Shown in pieces: positions 35,972 to 45,400 of a stretch of 64,000 nt of DNA; within the stretch, counting starts at the first letter, position 1; each line of letters opens with the position of its first letter. The notes below the pieces were generated by a model. It saw only the letters and a program-made list of their open reading frames with translations. It had not been told where the DNA came from and did not search any database. The translations under genes and the position numbers were made by a program. The stretch is from Zygnema circumcarinatum (Eukaryota; Streptophyta; Zygnematophyceae; Zygnematales; Zygnemataceae). The stretch covers positions 3,670,310 to 3,734,309 of the forward strand of contig CM074808.1 in NCBI GenBank assembly GCA_037447605.1, in the 5' to 3' direction.

Positions 35972-37798
35972 ATGCGGGACCCCAAGTTTGCCGCCTCCCC
36001 GGGTCGCTTTGCCGCGTCTCCCGGCCGCATTTTCGCCCCCTCTCCTGGGAGAGCCTCCCGTCGACCCCCCCCGGAATCCGGCTTCATCTCCCCCCCTGGA
36101 ATAGAAGTCGCGAAGCTTCTAGAAGGCCATCCCCACATTCAGCAAGTGAGCCGAGAATGGCGCCACGCCTCCCGCGCCGCCGCCGCTGCCGGCCCCGACC
36201 AAATGGAACCGCTCGCAGAAACCCTGGCCGACGAGCTCGCTAAGAGAGGAAGGTTTGAGGAGAATGAGGCCGCCCACATTCTCCTTCAGGTGGCGCAAGC
36301 TCTCGCATTCTGCCATCTCAAGGGAGTGCTCCATCGCTCCGTCTCTTTGGAGCATTGCTTCCTCGCCGAAGACCCAGATCTCATCTTAAAAAAGTCGAAA
36401 TTCGGGAAAGAGAAGAAGAAGGGCCGGCGCCGATTCGCCCCTTTGTCTCCCGCCACGACTCCGACGGGGGTCTCACGGCGTGACGTGACAGGCGCTGAAC
36501 CCTTCGAGGATGTGGGAAACGGGGGGTTTTCGCCCGCTGGCGGAGGGGGGGGGTTCAGGAGGCGGCACGATAGAAAGAGTACTCGGCAGGGCCATTCCGC
36601 CTCAGCGCCGGCCTCGCCAGGACGCGAATTCTGGTTTTCACCGTCGCCCGCCCGGCGTGTCAACGGGACAGAGACCGTCTACATGGCGGAAAACGGAACT
36701 GGGAACGGAGCAGGGTTCGGGACATGGTTCGGGGGTTCGCATGGGACGGACAACGGAACGGAGAACGGAACTGAAACGCCAGCGTCGGTGCCGAACTCGC
36801 CGTCACGTGAAGGTTGGCGGAAACCGCGACGGACGAAACTGCATGGAACGAAATCGTTACGGTTATTGCCGTCCGAAACTGAGGGGTTCCATGAGGGAAT
36901 TGCGGAAATCTCAATTTCCATTCCGAAATCTCCCTCTGGTTTCATTTCCAGTATTTTCTCGCCGTCTCCGCCAAACCCTAACTGGCACATGGAAACGGCT
37001 GCAAGGCCGCCGGCTCAGGCTCAGAGCAAGAAGGCGCTCATAGTGAAGCTGGGGGGCTTCGATTCCTCTCTAATTTTAGGGTTAGCGGATCCGCAGGTCA
37101 CGGAGCTTCCTCCCAGAGGGAGCAGGTTCCCTTTTCTCGCTTGGGAGATAGTCTCTGGGAAGCCCTATGGGCAGAAATCAGATGTGTGGAGCTTGGGGGT
37201 GGTGCTTCACCTTCTGCTGAGCGGGAAGCCGCCATTCCATAGCGGTGTGAATCTTCGACATGGGTCGGCTTCACTGCATCTCCGGTTTGGGGAGGGAAGG
37301 TGGCCGTGGGTCTCGCCGGCAGCGAAAAATCTGCTCAGAAGAATGCTTGATCCGGCTCCTTCTAAGAGACCCACTGTGTTGGAGGTGCTGAATGATCCAT
37401 GGCTTGTAGCAGCGACTGCGCCTCCTGCAAGCGAGGCCGGAGAGGTGGGGCAGGAGGTGAGCAGCAAGGAGAAGGAGGCGGAGAAGGAGAAGGAAGAAGG
37501 CGGAGGGGTGCCCCTCTCTCTCCCAGTGGAGAATGATCAGGATACGTTTAGTGTGGTAGTGGAGGAGGAGGAGAAGGTGCCTATCATCTCGCCCAGAAGA
37601 GAAGAGCCGAGCGCCTGCTTGAAGGAGGGAGTGAAGGAGGAACCTCCGGCCCCTCCTCCAGCCGTGGACTGCACTCCTCCGGCAGACCCTGCAAGTGGGG
37701 ATGATAAGGAGAATTCTCCAAAGAAGAAGAAACATCGATCGCGGTTTTTTGGGTATTTATTTCAGGGCTGTCTGCTACAGAAGAGCAGAGCAGAGTAG
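35972..37798 (+). CDS. CDPK/CRK-type pseudokinase, single exon, 608 residues
   Basis: The N terminus carries SPGR repeats (8-27). A partial N-lobe follows (VAKLLEGHPHIQ, residues 46-57, matching the alphaC region), then ENEAAHILLQVAQALAFCHL (98-117) with high similarity to CDPK/CRK kinases. The catalytic loop HRD is HRS (121-123), so the catalytic Asp is missing. An insert of about 220 residues, with NGTE/NGTG repeats and SP sites, separates it from KLGGFD (359-364), where DFG should be. Subdomain IX SDVWSLGVVLHLLLSGKPPF (403-422) and a C-lobe Arg (KRPT, 465-468) are good. No Gly-rich loop, no VAIK Lys and no EF-hands are seen; the N-lobe could be on an upstream exon, but no candidate is visible. 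The C terminus is acidic and Lys-rich. A scaffold or regulatory role is inferred. Confidence 0.75.
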   Translation: MRDPKFAASPGRFAASPGRIFAPSPGRASRRPPPESGFISPPGIEVAKLLEGHPHIQQVSREWRHASRAAAAAGPDQMEPLAETLADELAKRGRFEENEAAHILLQVAQALAFCHLKGVLHRSVSLEHCFLAEDPDLILKKSKFGKEKKKGRRRFAPLSPATTPTGVSRRDVTGAEPFEDVGNGGFSPAGGGGGFRRRHDRKSTRQGHSASAPASPGREFWFSPSPARRVNGTETVYMAENGTGNGAGFGTWFGGSHGTDNGTENGTETPASVPNSPSREGWRKPRRTKLHGTKSLRLLPSETEGFHEGIAEISISIPKSPSGFISSIFSPSPPNPNWHMETAARPPAQAQSKKALIVKLGGFDSSLILGLADPQVTELPPRGSRFPFLAWEIVSGKPYGQKSDVWSLGVVLHLLLSGKPPFHSGVNLRHGSASLHLRFGEGRWPWVSPAAKNLLRRMLDPAPSKRPTVLEVLNDPWLVAATAPPASEAGEVGQEVSSKEKEAEKEKEEGGGVPLSLPVENDQDTFSVVVEEEEKVPIISPRREEPSACLKEGVKEEPPAPPPAVDCTPPADPASGDDKENSPKKKKHRSRFFGYLFQGCLLQKSRAE

Positions 37799-38940
37799 TC
37801 GGACGTTTGCTTGCAGGGAACGCAGTCAAAAAGTTTAACGGTATGGGAGGGTATAGCATGGAATAAGAATGTACGGAATGGGGTACTGGCAGAACAGGGA
37901 AACGGATGGAACACACAGGGAGTGGGAGCGGATTGGGAAGCGAATGGAATGAGAGACGTTGATTTCAGATTTTTTCTTGAACATAGATTTGGAGAGGACG
38001 ATTTAAGGGACTAGTGGGTTCCTCTCATGCTTAGTTAAATTAAGAAGTGACCCATTTCTTGTGTTTTCAGTTGTACAGACGAGCTGAAAACTCGCGGATT
38101 CTGCGGTCTATGTGGAGGCAGATTTGCCTTTTTATAAGAGAGAGTGATTGCAGCATTCTCCGATGGAGGTTTCTGCAATCTCTTTAGTGCAGTCAAGCAA
38201 GTTCAGGATGGTGAGGGAGAGAGGAGTGAGTGAGAAGGAAGCGAAGTGGAAGGGAGAGGGAAATTGTGGGGAAAGAGGAGAGAGGTAGGAGAGGGAGATG
38301 GAGACTAAAGCTTTACTGCCCTTGAGACTTAGGATAGAAACGATAGGAAAAACAGGGCTGCCCCTCTGAATGAAGGCTTACATTCAATCTTAAAAGAGCC
38401 CAATTTTAAAACCTAATTCACCAGAAGCTTCAGAAAACTTCTGTCTAGAAAACCAATGGAACTTCCTGTACATGTGTCGTTACACGATTTAGTGTAAAAA
38501 TGTCTTTTGGCGTCATCACTGGTTTTGGTTTTTTGTACCGCATTCTATGCGTTGGCTGATTTGCGGCATGCGGTTTTAGGGTTTACAGTTCAGGAGGTTC
38601 ACGAACTAGGACGTACGAGAATTTTGCCGCTTTACGATGTGATGATGGTGTCATCCTGTAGGATAGAACTTGCACTTGAGGACAGTACAAGCTCACAGTA
38701 GGTCCCAACAGAGAAAGTTTGCATCAGCAGCAATATTATTTCAGTAAGTGGGGAAGCCCTTAGGATAGAGAATATTTCTGCTGTCCTTCGGGCATATTCT
38801 TACCTCCCCTAAGCCATTCTTAAATGTCGGGAGAGCGCTCAAATGAACAAGAAATGGATACTTATTTGCTCAATACCAAACTGCTTGCAGTCCATTGTGT
38901 TTTTTACCTGACTATTATTGAAGATGAAGAAGTTGAATTG
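37799..38940. other. Intergenic, 3' of the pseudokinase
   Basis: No homologous gene is seen. The first few hundred bases are purine-biased. A small open frame at 38507-38701 has a hydrophobic N terminus but no recognisable family and poor support. Confidence 0.4.
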
Positions 38941-39028
38941 ATCTCACGATGGCGATGCGATCACAGGTACATGGACAAAGCCAACATGGGGAGCCACGAC
39001 GAATGGCTCGCAAAAGACCTAGTGACAA
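38941..39028 (+). repeat. Dispersed repeat with conserved peptide frame, copy 3
   Basis: The + strand encodes SRWRCDHRYMDKANMGSHDE then WLAKDLVTN, diverged from the copies at 24088 and 33897 but in the same frame and order. Confidence 0.5.
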
Positions 39029-39178
39029 ACAGATTATAAACTATGAGCTGAATCTGAACTACCCAGACCAAACAGGTTGAACAGGTGAACATTTCTTGTA
39101 CTGAATAGTTCAATGTCCAACTAGATTCGAATAAGGTTCGCATTTAATAAGGACCGGTCTCTCAAAAAACAAAAAATA

Positions 39179-39385
39179 TACATATATATATATATATAAG
39201 AGAAACAAAAAGCAGAAACGGTTTTTTATTTGCCACAGCCAAAATCTTTTTCTTTTTTGCTTTTTTAACCTGTTTGGTTTTTATTATTGGTCAAGTCTTC
39301 CTAAAAAGGCAATCAAAGTCGACTGCTGAGTAGAAGGCAAGCTACCTCGCCTCAAGAGATTTATTTAAAAATAAATAAATAAAGA
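39179..39385. repeat. AT-rich simple repeats
   Basis: A (TA)n run lies at about 39179-39198 and an AAATAAAT run at about 39367-39383. They lie downstream of the mosaic gene's stop codon. Confidence 0.8.
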
Positions 39386-39419
39386 GCCCAGTTTTCAAAG
39401 CCTCTCTACTTTCGGCTTA

Positions 39420-42400
39420 TTAGCATCCATTGCTATAACCAGCTGATTTTTTAGGCAAACAATACAAAGCACCAACTTGCAGCTTGTCTTTGCAAGTTTG
39501 TCCGTTTACGCTACTGAAGACGGTTTGTGACGAGTGATAATGCGCGCTGAGCACAGCGGTGCAATAATCTCCCAATTTCACCTTATAACACTGGCCGGAG
39601 GAACATGATGAGCACAAACAGCAGCTGGTTACAACTGCGTTACAGCTCGTCGCGACTAATGCGGGCATGATTACCAGACTCCTCCCCTCAGCTACCTCCG
39701 TTTTGGGAGGGACAATTGGCTGGTAAGGGTAAGTGCACACCTGGCAAGGAGATATGGGAGGATCAGGACATACGCATTTTGTTTTGCACGAGGGGAGGGG
39801 GAGAGGGGAAAGAGAAGAGGGAGGAGGAAGGAGAGGAAGTGGGGGGGGGGGGGGGACGATGGGAAGAGGGGAGGGAGAGGGGGGTGTGATCATGTGGAGG
39901 GGAGAGAAAGGAGGGAGGTTGGTGGGAGAGGGCATTATGAAGGGGAGAGAAAGGGAGATGGAGAGACGCCTACATGAAAGACGGAGGAAGGAGGGAAGTG
40001 GAAAAGGAGGGGAGGGAGATGTTGAGGAACCGTACGAGAGGACGATAGAGAGAAAGAGAGACGGGCGGAGGAGAATTGAAGCGAGGGAAAATGATGGACG
40101 AATAGAGTGGGGAGAAAACGAATTGCCAAAGGTGTGACGTAATGGAAAGGGAAATCAGATAGTGGGACACGGCGAGAGAGCGAGGTAAAAACTGAGAGAT
40201 AAAGGGAACGAGGGGGGAATGAAGAGAAGGGGAGAGGCAAAGTGGAGTGGAAAGTGAAGAGAGGAGAGAGAAGAGGTGAGCAGGCTCACCTCCTGCCCGG
40301 GCTGCAGTAGGTCACATTGTAGGCCAGGATTGAGTGTATAGTAGAGGAGGGGGAAATTGCTCGTTTTCCGAATAATGGAAGGACATGTGTCCCCAACTTC
40401 AGCCGCAACAAAGCTCCCGCAGGGATAGCCCAGCGCTGTGACGTAGCCAAACTGGACACATATCTGCAAAATGAAGGGGTCCCACAAACATGAGGCTGGG
40501 TGGGAAGAGAGTGAGGGAGGGTGGGAGATTGGTAGGAGTGGGAAGATTTGTATTCAGGGGGTTGCTTACTTGACTGGTTTATACAGGTTTCCTGTCAAAA
40601 AGAGAGAATGAGGTAAACTCACTGTGGTTCGCGCTGTGCAGTTGTAATCCATATCGCTGTTTAACATCCTTAAATCAATCTCAGAAATTCCAAAGTTGGA
40701 TGCTATGGATGTGCAGTTATCCGCCTGCATAAGCCAAAGCGCTAAGTTGAACGATCAAGCATGGAAATGTGCTAGAAAAGACGCGAATGTGCTATGTTTT
40801 ACAGAAACCAAACTTTAGCTTCAAAACATGCCTTCGCAAGACCCTACTTCGCCCACAAGCCTTATAATCAATGTTCATACAATTACATTCAACAACTTCT
40901 TCAAAATCACATTGAAAACAAAGCAACTCAAAAGGGCAGCTACAAGTGGATGATTGGCTTGCACGCTGCCAAGAATTCAGAAAAAAAAATTTAAAAAGAG
41001 GAATTAATGGGTCAACAACTGACCTCATCCGTTGTCTGAATCTGATAGAGAAGTGCGCATTGATCAGTGGTTTCGGAAACCGGACCAATGTTGACAACTG
41101 TTCCAGCGGTTATGTTGTTTGTACAGTCCAATCCCTGTTTGGAAATGTAAGGGAAACTTGTTATCATTCCAATTCATATCATATTCGTATTGGTTCGTTC
41201 CTATTTATAATTGCTGTTCAAATTACTGCATTGTTACAGTCACAATGTGGTATGCACTTTCAGCAGGCCTTAACCAGAGTATGTAGTCCTTAATAAACTG
41301 CACCGTAAAAATTGATAAATTGGAGAAGCTCCTGAGGCAGGCTAAGAAAATCTGCTCTAGTTGCCCTTTCCATGCATAGCAGCTTTCTACCTTACCTTTT
41401 GCTTTAAAGTTTATCCTTTCTCAGCTTCCCGTTCACAATATGCCAATGTATGAAGCAAAGTAATCAGAATTCAAGAATTTAAGCTGAGGCATTACCGGAT
41501 TAATGATCAAGAATGTGTACGGACTAAGCGCGCCTCGGAGAGTATCACACGTGTCCCCTTCTTCGGCAGTTAAAGAGTTGTTTGGGGACAGAGCATTGGT
41601 GTAAATATCTGCTCATACAAACACACAAAAGCAATATAAATATCTCTCCGATCAAACACCAAGTCTGAGGGTTTGAGGTAAAAAGCGAGTCACGAACAAC
41701 CAAGACGACTTTTTTGAAATTCTCTTTTTGCATGGAGGTTATCTGTTTTCTATATTGAAATCCTTACCGGGTGCTGAACAGGTGATTGATGAATCCGCAA
41801 GTAGAGTCGGAGTAAAGCCTGCTTCCTCGGGGCAAGTACAAATGTACCCTCCGATTCCATCATTTTCACAAGTTCCGATCCCGCACGGATTTACGTATTG
41901 AGAATTGCAGACATCCACTGTGTAATCACACAAAAAAGTGAAACAGAAGAGCAAGCAAGTTCAGAAGGAGTTCAACTCGATGTACTACCCAACCAAAGGG
42001 AACGGCGACCCCAAATTCATCAACTACAAAACACAATATTAATATTAAAAATAACACACGTCAAAACATAACAGCAAGATAATACAACTTAATCACACAG
42101 TAATTATCATTACAGGCAGAATAAGGTAAGATAGAATGCAGGAGGAGCGTACCCAGAACGCAAGCAGGTCTCCCATCTGTATTTTGCAGAGTTACATATC
42201 CTTCAGGGCAATCACATGTGTATCCGACACCTGAACTTTGTTCTGAAGTGTCGTTTAGGACCCTGCATCTTCCTCCTCCACATGTGAGAAATGGGATTCC
42301 AGTAGCAGTACAGCTATCTGGGAAAAAAGGGGGTGGAGGGCTGGGAGGAGGGGAAGGAGGAGGGGGAGGACTTGGGGGAGGAGGGGAAGGAGGTGGCGGA

Positions 42401-45400
42401 GAAGGTGGAGGAGGAGAAAAAAGAGGGGGGAAGGGAGGGGGAGGGGCAGTGGGAGGGAAAGGGGAAGAACTCCCTGGTGAAGGAGAAGGGGCGGGAGCAA
42501 ACGGAGGGAAAGGGGAAGGAGGGCAAGGAGGTAGGTCGGAGAAAGGAGATGGAGTTGGAGAGTCAAGAGGGGGGAAGCTGGGGAAGGGAGCTGGTGCAGG
42601 TGCGGGAGAGGGCAATGGAGTAGGGAAGTAGAGAGGGGAGGGAGAGTAGCGAGGGATGGAGGGAGCGAGGGAGGAAGGAGAAGGCGAAGGTGCGGGAGAG
42701 ATCGGAGAAGGAGGATCAGGAGGTGGGAGGGCTGCTGGTGATTGAAAGAGTGGAGCAGGAGAGGGTTCAGCGATGAAAGAGAGAATGTGGCGAAGTGGAC
42801 CCTTGCGAAACGAGTTATATAATGGTAGAGGGTTTGCGAGTTGAGAGGGCTTTGCAGATTCCAAGATACGATTGGGTTCACGAGGGGAGGGAAGGGGAGA
42901 TGGTGGCTCTGAATTGCGGGGCCCATAGCAGAAGATAGAACTGATGTAATGTGATCCTTTCAACCTCCTGTAGGTCACATTAAACAAATAAATGAAAAGA
43001 ATCAGGCGCCATTCTGGATAGACAAGTTGACATCACACTTCAAAAGCAAGGTTGATAAGATATCGATCAGACTCACAGTTGCAGTTCCGATGTACTCCTT
43101 GTGTTGTCATAGTACAGGTAGTAGCTGCTTCTACATCCTCCTTCACTGTGAAGCTCAAACCCATAGCAAAGTTGATTCTTTTGTTGGAAATCAAGAACGT
43201 TATTCTTGATTGTTATAAGCCCAAACCGACCAGCCTTCTCGCCGAGGTCCATACATGGCTTCTCGTAAGTTGGTGTTTCTATGGATGAATGTGAGTTTCC
43301 AAGAATGATGGTGGTAGGGTTTGGCGAAGGAGATGAGGATGAGAGGCCGAAAGCAGGCAAGTGGCATTGAGGTCGTACTTCATGTTGCGCTGCTTCAGCT
43401 ATTTTCACAAATTCCAAAAAGCGGAGTGGAAAATTAGTAAAAACATAAAAGGAGACTACTCGACCACTAGTCAAAGGATCTTTACGTGCATGGTGAGAGA
43501 CGTGGGGAGGGCGGGGGACCGAGAGAGTCAGAAATAGAGAGGAGAGCGAGAGGAAAGCATTGAGAGGGAGAGGAAGGGAGAGGCATAGAGCCGTAGAGTG
43601 AGAGGGCGAGGGAAAGTTGGAGTAAGAGAGAAAGGGAAAGAGTTAATGGTTATGTGCATGGCAAAGGTGACGCTGAGCTTACTGCACATAATGTAGGCAT
43701 CCACATTCTGTATCGTTTCAAAAGTAGTCAATGTTGACAGAAATATACACTCCGAGGATGAGATTACGTAGTTGAATCCAACACAGTGTTCCTTCTGAAA
43801 GCACAAACTTGTACAGTCTTCCGGTGTGCCCCTAATTGAGTCTCCCCTATCGGATCCAAGCCACATTGTTGATGCTTGATATGTGAGGCCAAGACATGGT
43901 CCTCCGCACAAATTGCTTGCTGCCCCCACACATTCAATGTAAAATAAAGAAAAAAGTGTCAAAGCTCGAAGAAAAAACTTCCGTTCGTGAACAAACTTGC
44001 GGTCTTCTGCACTCTCTCTCTCTCTGCCAAACACAAAAGATAACTTCGTTGCTGCAGTGGTGTTGTGTTGCTAAGCCTTACTTACCACACTTAATGTAGG
44101 AATTAAGCTCCTCTACCTCGACACTCGAGACAGGATTACGATAGCTGTTGATCAAATAACATTCGTCCCCACTTGCTGATGTCATGAAGCCTGCACAGTG
44201 TTCGGTAATGTCGCATATAGCAGAACAGTTGGAAGGAACCGACATTTGTAGGCGCGATGAGGGGTAAGTATACTTTGCTAGTAGACTGTGGGTGTACACA
44301 GTTAACGGTTGAAACGTGTACCCCCAACAAAGGCCGCCGCAGGAAGAATGATAGCCTGAACACATACCCGCACCACTACTCAAATTCCTTAGGCCATCAT
44401 TATTGAAAAATTCTTTATACAGTACACGTGTCAAAGATGTTACAGGAACATTTTAAGCTAGGGTTCGCAAACAAATGCTAAAGATATGTCATTTCATAGA
44501 GGCTCTGCTCATCATTTGAAGAAGTTTCGGAAAGGAAAGGGAACAGCTGCTGCTGCTTACTTGGAGGAAGGGTTTTGCCAGTCGCGAAGGGGTCGCCATA
44601 CCCTCCAATAATACCTGTACATTGTAGAACTTGGATGAGACCAGCATCAAAATTCGTCCTTAAGAAGATTTGAACGACTTGGTAAGCACTTCACATATGG
44701 TAAGCATGAATATGCGAGTATCCGGATCTATCGCTTTACCTCCATTACTATCATGCGCAGACTCCCTGATCGACAAGGTTTGTTGGGCTCGACGTCTCAC
44801 AGGGAACGCGGTCGTGTCGGCTGCACATTACAGCAATTAAAGCATTAAAGCATTAAAGCATGAAAATCTTTACCAATGTATGGAGTCTCAGGTTCCCACA
44901 TTGCAGACGAAGAAGAACTAAAACGAATAATAAATGGATAGAGGGTACTTCGGTGACGGTATAACTTACGGAAGGCATTGACGACAGGATAGAGAGGGGA
45001 TACAATGAGCATGTTGCACACGCCGGGACCCATCGCCATGTCCCTTTGAATCTTTATGTACCCGTCCGTGCCCCAAGCAGAGCCCCATGAGTTTCGTGCG
45101 AGCCAGTACGGACTTGGATCGTCGCCATAGCCGACAATCAGGAGATTGTGATCGACTGTGTCGAGATTGCAAGTTGAGCCGTAGGTGCCATTGTAAATTT
45201 CGTCCTGTACAAACGATTAAGTTGAATGAGCACAAAGGCACTGTAGGATAAATAGAACTGCTTTGAACAGCCTAATGGATGTATGACAGGGAGATGCAGG
45301 AGGTGATTTTTCTATTCATTCGCTTTGCTCATTTTATGAACTCTGTCAATTTAAGGATAGCGCTCACTAATGAAGGCCCAAAGTCTCAATTCATGGAAAA

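Noticed and set aside
34720-36138. Long minus-strand frame (over 450 codons) rich in Ser, Pro and Leu
   Set aside because: It is the complement of the purine tract and of the pseudokinase N terminus. It has no domain, no splice support and pure compositional bias.
38507-38701. Small + strand frame with hydrophobic N terminus
   Set aside because: No family similarity, no splice context, and it lies in an otherwise featureless spacer.
44925-44970. Candidate intron between the end of the papain domain and the WEPETPYIG segment (donor at 44969, acceptor ttttag near 44923)
   Set aside because: Splicing there breaks the frame, whereas reading straight through keeps phase with the next exon, so the segment was kept as coding.
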